Shown here: positions 25,770-34,560 of the stretch, one piece after another
Numbering within the stretch: position 1 is the stretch's first letter
Layout of the letters: each line of letters opens with the position of its first letter
DNA from: Ruminococcus sp.
Lineage (GTDB): Bacteria > Bacillota > Clostridia > Oscillospirales > Ruminococcaceae
Assembly (NCBI GenBank): GCA_017534835.1
Contig: JAFXVT010000042.1
Span: 28,414 to 92,413 of the forward strand
DNA length: 64,000 nucleotides
Direction: 5' to 3'
Notes under the pieces: model-generated
What the model was told of the DNA's origin: nothing
The model's input: only the letters and a program-made list of their open reading frames with translations
Database searches by the model: none
Made by a program: the position numbers and the translations under genes

Positions 25770-26855
25770 TCAGAACTTCACGGGATTTGCTGAGAGGTAC
25801 TTCTTGACCATAAGAGCGATCTTGAAGATGATAGCGTGGTCGAATTCACGGAGGTCAAGACCTGTCAGCTTCTTTATCTTTTCAAGTCTGTACACGAGGG
25901 TATTTCTGTGTACGAAGAGCTTTCTTGAAGTCTCGGAAACGTTGAGGTTGTTCTCGAAGAACTTCTGGATAGTAAAGAGTGTTTCGTGGTCGAGGGAGTC
26001 GATCGAACCTACCTTGAACACCTCGTGGAGGAAGGTCTCGCAGAGAGTTGTGGGGAGGTGGTAGATAAGGCGTGCGATACCGAGGTTGTCGTAGCTTACG
26101 ATGACCTTGTCTGTGTCGAATACCTTTCCTACCTCGAGAGCCATCTGAGCCTCCTTGAAGGAGCGCGCGAGGTCCTTGACGCCCACGACAGCAGTACCGA
26201 TACCAACGTTTACGCGGGTATAGAATTCGCTGCTGAGGGTGTCAGCGATAGAGCGTGCGAGCTTTTCGAGGTCCTTTGAATCAACAGTGCTCTTGAGCTC
26301 CTTTACGAGGATTATATCAGACTCAGTGATGTTGAACACGAAGTCCTTGTTCTTGTCGGGGAAGAGGTTCTGGATAACGTCGTAAGCGGAGATGTCGTTC
26401 GCGGAAACTATTCTGATAAGGAATACAGCGCGGCTTATCTCAGCGTTGAAGTGGAGCTCTCTTGCCTTGATGACGATGTCGCCGGGGAGAACGTTGTCGA
26501 GGATAACGTTCTTGATGAAGTTGTTGCGGTCGTACTTCTCATCGTAGTACTGCTTGATGTTTGAGAGGGTGATAGCGAGGATGCTTGCATACTTTGCAGC
26601 AGCATCGTCAACGCCCTCTACGAATACCGCATAGTCGGGCTTTACGCGCGAGCCGAAGGGCTTATATGTAAAGCCGTCGCGGATGAATATATCGTGTGAA
26701 TCGCTGAGGTCGAGAGAAACGAACTCATTAGTAGTGCCTACGCGGGTGAGGTCGCTGCAGGCGATGATAGTAGCTGTCTCATCGACAACACCGATAGTAG
26801 CGTCGATAGTATCGCGCATCTGATGAACTAAGCCCTGAAATAATCTGTTTGACAT
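25770..26855 (-). CDS. PucR/CdaR-family transcriptional regulator
   Basis: 361 residues. An N-terminal sensor region (about 1-125, DATIGVVDETATIIACSD) resembles the sugar-diacid-recognition/GAF-like domain, the middle region (about 130-285) resembles the GGDEF-like CdaR domain, and the C-terminus is the PucR helix-turn-helix: TIQKFFENNLNVSETSRKL then FVHRNTLVYRLEKIKKLTGLDL. Members regulate purine, sugar-acid or amino-acid genes; the ligand here is unknown. It is the first gene of a block continuing into ftsE, an uncommon neighbour for this family. GAAGAAGGGTG precedes the ATG. Confidence 0.85.
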   Translation of the reverse strand: MSNRLFQGLVHQMRDTIDATIGVVDETATIIACSDLTRVGTTNEFVSLDLSDSHDIFIRDGFTYKPFGSRVKPDYAVFVEGVDDAAAKYASILAITLSNIKQYYDEKYDRNNFIKNVILDNVLPGDIVIKARELHFNAEISRAVFLIRIVSANDISAYDVIQNLFPDKNKDFVFNITESDIILVKELKSTVDSKDLEKLARSIADTLSSEFYTRVNVGIGTAVVGVKDLARSFKEAQMALEVGKVFDTDKVIVSYDNLGIARLIYHLPTTLCETFLHEVFKVGSIDSLDHETLFTIQKFFENNLNVSETSRKLFVHRNTLVYRLEKIKKLTGLDLREFDHAIIFKIALMVKKYLSANPVKF

Positions 26856-27091
26856 AATTTTGCACCCTTCTTCTTTATTTTTTAATGGTCATCGCTTTCA
26901 AAGGTATCGTTCGTCTGAATATATTACAGATTGTAACATATAGATGTGAACATACTGTTAATAAACTGTTAACTTTTCTTTGAAAGCCTGAAATATAAAC
27001 AAGTTTTATGTGTCAGCATTGTGATAAACTGCTAAACAATTGATACTTCTTGTAACCAAAAAGTAACTTTTGGTGTTCCGAAATGTAATTA

Positions 27092-28858
27092 TTACATTTT
27101 CTCCGGCTGTTCTATCTTGAGGATAGTCAGCACATTGCGGAGGGTCTGGCGAACTGCTAAACAGAGCAGTATGCGCGCATTCATAAGCTCGGGCGACTCA
27201 GCATTCTTCACGCTGCAAGCGTCATAGAAGCGATGGAAGAACGTTGCGAGGTCGATAGCGTACTTTGTGAGCTTTGCCGGATCGTAAGCCTTTGCCGCGA
27301 GCTCTATCTCGTGGGGCAGGGAAGCGATGTGGCGTATGAGCTCTATCTCACGCGGATCTGTGAGGAGCGTGAAATCGGCGCTCTCGGGAACTGCGATGCC
27401 CTCCGCCTCAAGGTTGCGGAGCATACTGCATATCCTTGCGTGAGCGTACTGCACGTAGAATACTGGGTTCTGCGAGGACTTTTCAACAGCGAGGTCGAGA
27501 TCGAATTCAAACTGGGAATTTGCCTCACGGAGGTTGAAGTAGAAACGCGCTGCATCTATCGGTATCTCGTCGAGGAGGGTCACAAGTGTGATAGCCTTGC
27601 CGCTTCTCTTCGAGAGCTTTACCGTTTCGCCCTTTCTTACGAGGCGTACCATCTGCATAAGCACGGCGTCGAGCTTGCTTGCGTCGATACCGAGAGCTGA
27701 GAGTGCAGCCTTGAGTCTCGGAACATATCCGTGGTGATCGGCACCGAGAACGTTGATTGCCTTGTCGAAATTACGTGTAACGAGTTTGTCGTAGTGGTAG
27801 GCGATGTCGGGTACTATATAAGTATAGAGACCGTTGCTCCTGCGGAGTACGAAGTCCTTATCCAGACCGTATTCCGTTGCCTTGAACCATATCGCGCCGT
27901 CCTGCTCGTAAGCCTTGCCGGCTTCCATCAGCTTGTCGACGACGAGCTTGGTCTCATTCTTTGCGTGAACTGTGCTCTCGCGGAACCAGTTGTCGTAAAC
28001 GATGCGGTACTTCTTTAAGTCGCGCTCAAGACCTGCGATATTTATCGGGAGCGCATAATCCACGAGTGCCTTGCGGCGCTCCTCCTCGGAGACATTTACG
28101 AGTGAATCGCCGTGGAGGTCGTAGTAATTCTTGGCGTGCTCGATAATGTCCTGTCCGAGATAAACGTCCTCGGGCATCGGGAAGTCCTCAGAGCTGCCAT
28201 CCTCGCCGTAGATAAGGCGGCATACCTCTTCGGTATCGGCAGCCTTCGCGAGCACCGCCTGTCCCTTTTCGGAGCAGATGTGCATATAGCGGAGCGAGAG
28301 CGATTTGCCGAACTTCTCTATCTGATTTCCGGCGTCGTTTACATAGAATTCACGTTCAGCGTGGAATCCTGCCCAGTCGAGAACGCTTGCGAGGCAGTCA
28401 CCGATAGCGCCGCCTCTTGCATTTCCGATATGCATAGGACCTGTCGGGTTCGCGGAGACGAACTCAACGAGCACACGTTTGCCCTGTCCGTAGTCGATGC
28501 GGCCGTAATTCTCTTTTTCGGTGAGGACGTTCTCGACGGTCTCAGCGAACCATTTCCTGCTGAGGAAGAAGTTCATAAATCCGGGGCCTGCGATCTCTGC
28601 GCGCTCGAAAACCGAGCCGCTGAGGTCGATCTTTTCGATGATGAGCTCAGCTATCTTTCTCGGCGGCAGCTTGAAAGCTCTTGCGTACACCATAGCTGTG
28701 TTTGCCGCGAAGTCACCGTGTGACTTGTCGGCAGGTATCTCGATTACGAATGCCGGGAGCGGTTCAGCCGGGGCAGCGCCCTCAGCGACGAGAACTCCCA
28801 GTGCGTCGTTTATCAGCTCCCTGAGCTGGAGTGACGCTGATCTGATGAGGTCTGACAT
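27092..28858 (-). CDS. argS: Arginyl-tRNA synthetase
   Basis: 588 residues. Class I signature ANPTGPMHIGNARGGAIGD (HIGH equivalent) near residue 130, VKLSKRSGKAITL as the KMSKS equivalent near 400, and the C-terminal anticodon-binding DALR domain starting near 465 (QYAHARICSML). The N-terminal Add-1 domain (1-100) that reads the tRNA D-loop is present. It attaches arginine to tRNA-Arg. Last gene of the ddl-DUF1934-argS group; the DUF1934/argS pairing is conserved in Firmicutes (ywiB-argS in Bacillus). Confidence 0.97.
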   Translation of the reverse strand: MSDLIRSASLQLRELINDALGVLVAEGAAPAEPLPAFVIEIPADKSHGDFAANTAMVYARAFKLPPRKIAELIIEKIDLSGSVFERAEIAGPGFMNFFLSRKWFAETVENVLTEKENYGRIDYGQGKRVLVEFVSANPTGPMHIGNARGGAIGDCLASVLDWAGFHAEREFYVNDAGNQIEKFGKSLSLRYMHICSEKGQAVLAKAADTEEVCRLIYGEDGSSEDFPMPEDVYLGQDIIEHAKNYYDLHGDSLVNVSEEERRKALVDYALPINIAGLERDLKKYRIVYDNWFRESTVHAKNETKLVVDKLMEAGKAYEQDGAIWFKATEYGLDKDFVLRRSNGLYTYIVPDIAYHYDKLVTRNFDKAINVLGADHHGYVPRLKAALSALGIDASKLDAVLMQMVRLVRKGETVKLSKRSGKAITLVTLLDEIPIDAARFYFNLREANSQFEFDLDLAVEKSSQNPVFYVQYAHARICSMLRNLEAEGIAVPESADFTLLTDPREIELIRHIASLPHEIELAAKAYDPAKLTKYAIDLATFFHRFYDACSVKNAESPELMNARILLCLAVRQTLRNVLTILKIEQPEKM

Positions 28859-28880
28859 TGAAATGTTCCTTTCTTTTGCT

Positions 28881-29303
28881 TTAGCTGTAGTTTTTTATAT
28901 TCATTATTATCTCGTTGTCCGAGAGATAAGACGAATTGAGGTCGAGGGTATATTTGAGATATAGCCTTCCGTCCTTGTCGATAGTATTGTCTATCGCGTG
29001 GGTGTAGACGCCGATGCGCATATCGCCGAACGGCGTTTCGTACTGACAGTAGTGCTTTCTGCCTATTTCAAGTGACAGGACCGAATTTGCGGTGCCTCTT
29101 CTTACTATAGAAGCGGAATTGCTGCCGTCAACAGTGATAGTTGTGACAGAGCCTTCAAAGCCGGTCGCAGATGTATCCTCGTAGGAGATGACGTCCTGCG
29201 AGCCTGATTTTGTGAAGGAAGCCCTTGTGAAGAGCTCGGTCTCGTTTTTTTCGTCGTCCTGCCATTGTATGCTTGTGAGTGAGATCAGAACGTCTTTTTT
29301 CAT
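28881..29303 (-). CDS. DUF1934 beta-barrel protein (YwiB family)
   Basis: 140 residues of mostly beta strands, the normal family length: KKDVLISLTSIQWQDD at the start, an internal VTTITVDGSNSASIVRRG turn, and a lipocalin-like end RLYLKYTLDLNSSYLSDNEI. Function unknown; the Bacillus homologue YwiB is also next to argS. Its start codon overlaps the end of ddl by one base, and argS begins 22 bases downstream, so translation of the three is probably coupled. Confidence 0.85.
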   Translation of the reverse strand: MKKDVLISLTSIQWQDDEKNETELFTRASFTKSGSQDVISYEDTSATGFEGSVTTITVDGSNSASIVRRGTANSVLSLEIGRKHYCQYETPFGDMRIGVYTHAIDNTIDKDGRLYLKYTLDLNSSYLSDNEIIMNIKNYS

Positions 29304-30376
29304 CAGTATGACCTTTCCGAGTTTTCCAGAGCCTGTTCGAGCAGCATATCTATGAGGTAGGGCATATCCATACCGAACTGCTTCATAAGCTTGGGGAAAA
29401 CACTGTTTTGTCTGAGCCCCGGCGAAGTGCCGATCTTGTTGAGGAGCAGGTCGCCGTTCTCGGTGAGGAGAAAGTCGACTCTTGCGAGACCCTTGCAGCC
29501 GAGCGCCTTGAAAGCCTTGACCGCGGTCTCACGGATAGAACTGGAGAGCTCATCGGGGAGCTCTGCCGGGATCCTGAAATCGTCATCAGAGCTTTTCTTG
29601 ACCTCTGTCGGGTCATATTTCTTTCCGACCGAGAGCACCTCTCCGACATTTGAAGCGAATGGCGAATCGTAGCCGAAAACAGCTACTTCAAGCTTGCGGC
29701 TCCTGCAATACTTCTCCGCAAGCACCTTGTTATCGTTGGAAAATGCGAATTTTACGGCAGCGATGAGCTCTCCGGCGTTGTGAGCGACGGAAGTCCCTGC
29801 GCTGCATCCGCTGTTGGCAGGCTTTACAACGACCGGGAACCCGAGCTCAGCAGCGATCTCCTCGCATCGTTCGTCGATGCTGTTTATATCGCGCTGTGTC
29901 AGCAGCTTCCAGTCGGCTGTCGCGATGCCGTAATCGTCGAGCACCATATGTGTGTGTGATTTGTCCATGCACGAAGCAGCGGCAAGGTGACCGCTTCCAA
30001 CGTATGGGATACCGGACATATCGAGCAGACCCTGGATAGTACCGTCAGCGCCTCTCTTTCCCTGAAGCAGTGAGAACGCCACATCGATCCTTCGGATGGT
30101 AGCCTCGCCGTCCTCTATGACGATGATGCCGCGGTGGAGCGGATCGGGCGAGATTATCGCAGAAGCGCAGTCGGGGTTCTGCTCCCAGCTTCCGTCGGCT
30201 ATTTCATCCGCGTCCCCGGGGAAGAAAAGCCAGCGGCCCTTTTTGGTGATGCCGATACAGGTCACCTCGTATTTGTCGGCGGGAATATTGCGTATCACCT
30301 CTGCGGCAGAGGCGAGGGACAGCTCATGCTCCAGAGCTGTACCGCCAAATATCACGGCAGCTTTTATCTTTGCCAT
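29303..30376 (-). CDS. ddl: D-alanine--D-alanine ligase homologue with substituted metal ligands
   Basis: 357 residues with the full ATP-grasp layout: FGGTALEHELSLASA at the N-terminus, GKRGADGTIQGLL near 106, FPVVVKPANSGCSAGTSVA for ATP binding near 180, and LARVDFLLTENGDLLLNKIGTSPGL (cited in part) at the metal site. D301 (ARVDF) is kept, but the residues matching E270 and N272 of E. coli DdlB are K314 and G316 (NKIG in place of NEIN). The usual FYDYxxKY omega-loop motif is also degenerate (KKYDPTEVKK). So it is clearly Ddl-derived but may be inactive or use another substrate. First gene of an operon with a DUF1934 gene and argS. Confidence 0.82.
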   Translation of the reverse strand: MAKIKAAVIFGGTALEHELSLASAAEVIRNIPADKYEVTCIGITKKGRWLFFPGDADEIADGSWEQNPDCASAIISPDPLHRGIIVIEDGEATIRRIDVAFSLLQGKRGADGTIQGLLDMSGIPYVGSGHLAAASCMDKSHTHMVLDDYGIATADWKLLTQRDINSIDERCEEIAAELGFPVVVKPANSGCSAGTSVAHNAGELIAAVKFAFSNDNKVLAEKYCRSRKLEVAVFGYDSPFASNVGEVLSVGKKYDPTEVKKSSDDDFRIPAELPDELSSSIRETAVKAFKALGCKGLARVDFLLTENGDLLLNKIGTSPGLRQNSVFPKLMKQFGMDMPYLIDMLLEQALENSERSY

Positions 30377-30656
30377 AGTATATCTCCTTTATAAACCGTG
30401 TATAGTCAATTTCAAGTATCACTATATTTTATCACATTATACAAAAAACTGCAAGCTTTTTTTGCGAAAATGAAAGAAAAATTGCAACGGAAGTACATTG
30501 CAGACAAGATTAAACATACCAACTTGTGCAATATGACGATTAGTTGTACCACTCCGAGCACAAACGTTCGGAAAATGATTGGTAAATATGACGGAGTATC
30601 AAAACCGGAGCTGCTATCAGACCGCGGTTTGTGTAAAATATACGATAGAAAAAAGA
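30377..30656. other. Intergenic region between ddl and the GH130 gene
   Basis: About 310 bases without a gene when the terminator at 30658-30677 is included. It holds the ddl promoter at 30426-30454. The remaining ~200 bases are AT-rich with no coding signal, RNA motif or repeat that I recognise. Confidence 0.5.
30426..30454 (-). promoter_or_regulatory. Promoter of ddl-DUF1934-argS
   Basis: Minus strand TTGCAG (30454-30449), 17 bases, TAAAAT (30431-30426), about 50 bases upstream of the ddl start. AAGGAG precedes the start codon. Confidence 0.7.
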
Positions 30657-30677
30657 AGAGCACCCGCTTGGGTGCTC
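30652..30677 (-). terminator. Terminator of the GH130 gene
   Basis: GAGCACCC (30658-30665), loop, GGGTGCTC (30670-30677). On the minus strand it is followed by TTCTTTTTTC. Confidence 0.85.
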
Positions 30678-30686
30678 TTGCCGGTC

Positions 30687-31706
30687 TTATCTTCTGCCGA
30701 GGCATTTATCGTCGTCGGAAGCGTGGTCGTACTTCAGGATATAGTCATATATCTCCTGTGCGGTGGTATATGCCACACCGACATAGCTGTCCGCACAGCC
30801 GTAGTACAGGGCTATCCTTCCTGTTTCGGAATCGTGCAGAGTCGCGCACGGGAAGCATACATTCGGCACGAAGCCGCGCTCCTCGTACCATTCCTCGGGT
30901 GTGAGTATGTAGCTTGCACAGCGGTGGAGCACCTTCGACGGCTCATCAAGGTCGAGGATAGCCGCTCCTACGCTGTAAACGTATCCGTTGCAGGTATTCA
31001 CAACGCCGTGATAGAACATCAGCCAGCCCTTATCGGTCTCGATCGGAGCTGCTCCGCCGCCTATTTTCAGACCTTCCCACCAGCAGCTCGTTCTGCCCAT
31101 TACGTGGCGGTGACGTCCCCAGAATTCCATATCCTTGCTCTCACTGAGGAAAATGTCGCCGAAAGCGGTGTGACCGTTGTCGCAGGGGCGCGAGAGCATA
31201 ACGAAATTGCCGTTTATCTTTCTCGGGAACAGAACAGCGTTCCTGTTGTAGGGGAGGAACGGGTTCTCGATCCGCGTGAAGCGCTTGAAATCCTTTGTTT
31301 TTGCGATACCGATAGAAGCGCCGTACATATCCTGACACCACATCGCATAGTAGGTGTCCTCGACCTTGACAAGGCGCGGATCATAGGCGTATATCGGCTG
31401 GAAGGGCTCGCCGTTCTCGTCGTAGAATGGGATCTTCTCGGGCTCGAATTCCCAGTGGAGAGCGTCCTTGCTCGTTCCGAAGTAGATGTGTGAGACTCCG
31501 TCGCACTGTTCGCCGCGGAAAACGCCGACAAATCCGTCCTCATACGGCATTACGGCGCTGTTGAAGACGCGGGCGACGCCGGGGATCGGATTTCTGCCTA
31601 TTATCGGGTTTTCGGTGTGGCGCCATACCGGACCGGAGCAATTCGCCGGCTTGTCCTGCCACGGAATGTTCGGGAGAGGGGGACATATGAGCTTGATGTC
31701 TGACAT
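30687..31706 (-). CDS. GH130 family beta-mannoside phosphorylase
   Basis: 339 residues, five-bladed propeller family of typical length. Characteristic segments are NPIIGRNP with ARVFNSAVMPYEDGFVGVFRGE (cited in part), the catalytic aspartate in IYAYDPRLVKVEDTYY, PFLPYNRNAVLFPRKINGNF and WEGLKIGGGAAPI. GH130 enzymes phosphorolyse beta-1,4-mannosyl bonds, giving mannose 1-phosphate, and act in the cytoplasm on mannan-derived oligosaccharides. The subfamily (mannosylglucose versus mannooligosaccharide phosphorylase) cannot be decided by eye. AAGGAG decides ATG 31706 over an in-frame GTG nine bases upstream. Its own promoter overlaps a palindrome. No mannobiose epimerase gene is next to it. Confidence 0.88.
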   Translation of the reverse strand: MSDIKLICPPLPNIPWQDKPANCSGPVWRHTENPIIGRNPIPGVARVFNSAVMPYEDGFVGVFRGEQCDGVSHIYFGTSKDALHWEFEPEKIPFYDENGEPFQPIYAYDPRLVKVEDTYYAMWCQDMYGASIGIAKTKDFKRFTRIENPFLPYNRNAVLFPRKINGNFVMLSRPCDNGHTAFGDIFLSESKDMEFWGRHRHVMGRTSCWWEGLKIGGGAAPIETDKGWLMFYHGVVNTCNGYVYSVGAAILDLDEPSKVLHRCASYILTPEEWYEERGFVPNVCFPCATLHDSETGRIALYYGCADSYVGVAYTTAQEIYDYILKYDHASDDDKCLGRR

Positions 31707-32029
31707 TATAAACACTCCTTAAATCACTTAAACAAGATTAATTTATTGCTTTGCACTTTGATACTTTAAGTATACATTTATTTTGCTTCAATGTCAATAG
31801 GAGCTGAAGCTTTTTGCCAACTTTGTAGATACTGCTGAAAATAAGCCTTTTGTTTTGTTGCTTATAGTATAACCGCAGCTTAATTTATTACGTTATCGGC
31901 TTAAATTTACTGCGGATGCTAAAATTTTCATAAAACAGTAGATTTTTTTCCTTTTTTCGTTTATAATAATGTATATAGACTGAATAGCCGGGAATATCCC
32001 GAATATACATACAGAAAGGAACAACGGCA
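31707..32029. other. Divergent intergenic region between GH130 and galK
   Basis: 323 bases. It contains the GH130 promoter with an operator-like palindrome on the left, and on the right a long imperfect inverted repeat, CCGCAG (31873-31878) with CTGCGG (31910-31915) and inner TAATTTA/TAAATTT arms. A TATAAT box at 31962-31967 may belong to galK, but no good -35 stands 17 bases upstream. Confidence 0.5.
31761..31797 (-). promoter_or_regulatory. Promoter of the GH130 gene with overlapping palindrome
   Basis: Minus strand TTGACA (31797-31792), 17 bases, TATACT (31774-31769). The perfect palindrome ATACTT-T-AAGTAT (31761-31773) covers the -10 box and is a plausible repressor site. Confidence 0.7.
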
Positions 32030-33316
32030 ATGACGATACAGGAATTATGCGGCGCAATTTCAGGCGGAAGGCTCGATGACCGCTTCCGCGAGCTCTACGG
32101 CTTGACAGAGAGGGAGCTGCTGCGTCAGCGCGCGCGCTATCTCAACGCTGCCGAGCACTTTTCGCGGCTCTATCCCGAATGTGACGATGTGCGCGTATTT
32201 TCGGCTCCGGGACGAACTGAGATAGGCGGCAACCATACCGACCACCAGCACGGCATCGTACTTGCTGCCGCTGTTGATCTCGATGCGATAGCTCTTGTAT
32301 ATTTCACAGAGGACGGCTTCATCAGGATCAATTCTGAGGGGCATGAGCCGAATGAGATAGACCTTTCTGACCTCGAAGTGAGGGAGTCCGAGCGCGGTAC
32401 GACAGATGCGCTCATCAGGGGCATTGCTGCCGGATTCGCCCGAAAAGGCGTGGAAATAGGGGGATTTTCAGCGTATATCACCTCTGATGTGCTCATAGGC
32501 AGCGGTCTTTCATCGTCGGCTGCATTTGAAACTCTCATCGGTACTATCATCGACCTTCGCTACAACGAGGGCAGGGAGGGAGCTGTCGGGACCGCGAGGA
32601 TAGGAAAGTTCGCCGAAAACCTCTATTTCGGCAAGGCGTGCGGACTTATGGACCAGACAGTCAGCGCTGTCGGCGGATTCGTCTCTATTGATTTCAACTT
32701 CCCGGACGAGCCGGTGATAAAGCCGGTGAGCTTCGATTTCACCGGAGCCGGCTACAGCCTTTGCATAACCGATACGAAGGGCAGCCACGCCGGACTCAGC
32801 GACGAGTATTCAACTATCCCGGCTGAGATGAAAACTGTCGCAGAGCAGCTCGGAGCCGAATATCTCCGCGACGCAGATGAGGACGATTTTTACGCAGAGC
32901 TTCCGGAGCTCCGCAAAAGCTGCACTGACCGCGCTATCCTGCGCGCTGCACACTTCTTTGCGGACAGTGAGCGCGCATTGCTCGAAGCAGAGGCACTTTC
33001 CTGCGGTGACCTCGACGGATTTTTCCGCCTTGTGAACGAGTCGGGAGCTTCATCAGCGGAGCTTTTGCAGAATCTCTATCCTGCGAGCCGTCCGGAGAAG
33101 CAGGAGCTTCCGCTTGCGATAATGCTCAGCAAGCGTATCCTCGCCGGAAACGGAGCTGTGAGGGTCCACGGAGGCGGATTCGCCGGAACGATACAGGCGT
33201 TCGTGCCGACATATCTCGCCGGAAGCTATGCAGAGGAAATGGACAGAGTATTCGGGCAGGGGAGCTGCCGGATACTTGCGGTGCGGTCTGTCGGGAGCAC
33301 CGAGATCACGCTTTGA
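32030..33316 (+). CDS. galK: Galactokinase
   Basis: 428 residues, slightly longer than the usual ~390. The galactokinase signature APGRTEIGGNHTDHQHG (about 63-79) contains the sugar-binding residues; the GHMP ATP loop GSGLSSSAAFE lies near 163, the catalytic aspartate in GLMDQTVSAVGG near 210, and the C-terminal GHMP motif GNGAVRVHGGGFAGT near 370. It phosphorylates galactose to galactose 1-phosphate for the Leloir pathway. GAAAGGAAC precedes the ATG. The GH5 gene starts 22 bases downstream on the same strand. Confidence 0.93.
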   Translation: MTIQELCGAISGGRLDDRFRELYGLTERELLRQRARYLNAAEHFSRLYPECDDVRVFSAPGRTEIGGNHTDHQHGIVLAAAVDLDAIALVYFTEDGFIRINSEGHEPNEIDLSDLEVRESERGTTDALIRGIAAGFARKGVEIGGFSAYITSDVLIGSGLSSSAAFETLIGTIIDLRYNEGREGAVGTARIGKFAENLYFGKACGLMDQTVSAVGGFVSIDFNFPDEPVIKPVSFDFTGAGYSLCITDTKGSHAGLSDEYSTIPAEMKTVAEQLGAEYLRDADEDDFYAELPELRKSCTDRAILRAAHFFADSERALLEAEALSCGDLDGFFRLVNESGASSAELLQNLYPASRPEKQELPLAIMLSKRILAGNGAVRVHGGGFAGTIQAFVPTYLAGSYAEEMDRVFGQGSCRILAVRSVGSTEITL

Positions 33317-33337
33317 TTTGAGAAATGAGGGAATAAG

Positions 33338-34507
33338 ATGATCAAGAGGATCTTATCAGCGGCTGCTGCGGCAGCGTCGCTCGGAGCTCTGCTTACGGGC
33401 TGCGGCGAAAAGGGCGGTACGGGTACCGCTGAGAAAAAGCAGGAAAATACTATGCGTGACATCTCCACAATGGAGGTCGTTGACGAAATGGGCATCGGCA
33501 TAAATCTCGGAAACACGTTCGAGTCCTGCGGAGACTGGATAGACGATTCGAGCGTGGCGAATTTCGAGAAGGCTTGGGGCAGTCCCGAGATAACGCCCGA
33601 GATGATCAAGGGCTACGCGGACGCAGGCTTCGGTGTACTGCGTGTTCCGGTAGCGTGGTCGAATATGATGGACCTCGACACCTTCGACATCTCGCAGGAG
33701 TACATCGACCGCGTGAAGGAGGTCGTCGGCTGGGCGATAGACGACGATATGTACGTAATTATGAATATCCACTGGGACAGCGGCTGGTGGGAGGGCTTCC
33801 CGACCTCAAAGGAGCGCTGTATGACCAGATATACGAGGATATGGGAGCAGCTCTGCGACAACTTCGGTGAATTCGGCGACAAGCTGATGTTCGAGTCCCT
33901 CAACGAGGAGGGCGGCTGGGACAGCCTGTGGAACCGGTACGGACAGGATGAAACGGGCAAATCCGATTCCTACGCGCTGCTCAATGAGATAAACCAGAAA
34001 TTCGTTGACATCGTGCGCGATTCCGGCGGAAACAACGCTCAGCGTCACCTGCTTATAGCCGGCTACTGCACCGACGTTGACCTGACCTGCGATGAGCTGT
34101 TCGTTATGCCGGACGACCCTGCCGGACGCTGTGCAGTTTCCGTCCACTACTATACGCCCACGAATTTTTCGATAATCGACAAGGACGCTTCATGGGGCAA
34201 GGCGAAGACGGCGTGGGGCTCGCCTCGTGACTACAACGAGCTTGCGAAAAATATGGACAAGCTGAAAACGCGCTTCGTTGACAGCGGAGTGCCGGTCATA
34301 ATCGGCGAATACGGCGCTGTTGCGACTGCGAACAAGACGCCGGAGCAGGTGCGCAAGTACAATATCGCGGTCTGCGAGGCTGCCTGTGAGAGAAAGCTTT
34401 GTCCCGTTCTGTGGGACATCACCGGCGTCTTTTATGACCGCTCGGAGTGCAGGTTCAAGGACGAGGATATGCTCGCCGGAATGCTTGCGGCAAATGACAA
34501 GACATAA
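33338..34507 (+). CDS. GH5 family glucanase, cell-surface lipoprotein
   Basis: 389 residues. The lipoprotein signal peptide ends in the lipobox LLTGC (Cys at about 22), so the enzyme is tethered outside the membrane by lipid, unlike the dockerin-bearing GH9. The GH5 barrel shows GIGINLGNTFESCG (about 50-63), RVPVAW near 105, NIHWDSGWW near 145, the acid/base glutamate in FESLNEEGGW near 190, VHYYTPTNF near 270, the nucleophile in VIIGEYGAV near 325, and LWDITG. A Gly-Thr-Lys linker follows the Cys. It probably cuts beta-1,4-glucan, xyloglucan or mannan oligosaccharides near the cell. Immediately follows galK. Confidence 0.9.
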   Translation: MIKRILSAAAAAASLGALLTGCGEKGGTGTAEKKQENTMRDISTMEVVDEMGIGINLGNTFESCGDWIDDSSVANFEKAWGSPEITPEMIKGYADAGFGVLRVPVAWSNMMDLDTFDISQEYIDRVKEVVGWAIDDDMYVIMNIHWDSGWWEGFPTSKERCMTRYTRIWEQLCDNFGEFGDKLMFESLNEEGGWDSLWNRYGQDETGKSDSYALLNEINQKFVDIVRDSGGNNAQRHLLIAGYCTDVDLTCDELFVMPDDPAGRCAVSVHYYTPTNFSIIDKDASWGKAKTAWGSPRDYNELAKNMDKLKTRFVDSGVPVIIGEYGAVATANKTPEQVRKYNIAVCEAACERKLCPVLWDITGVFYDRSECRFKDEDMLAGMLAANDKT

Positions 34508-34560
34508 TATATGACATTTTTTGCAGCACTGAGCTGCTGACGTTGAAAGGAAGTGGAAAA

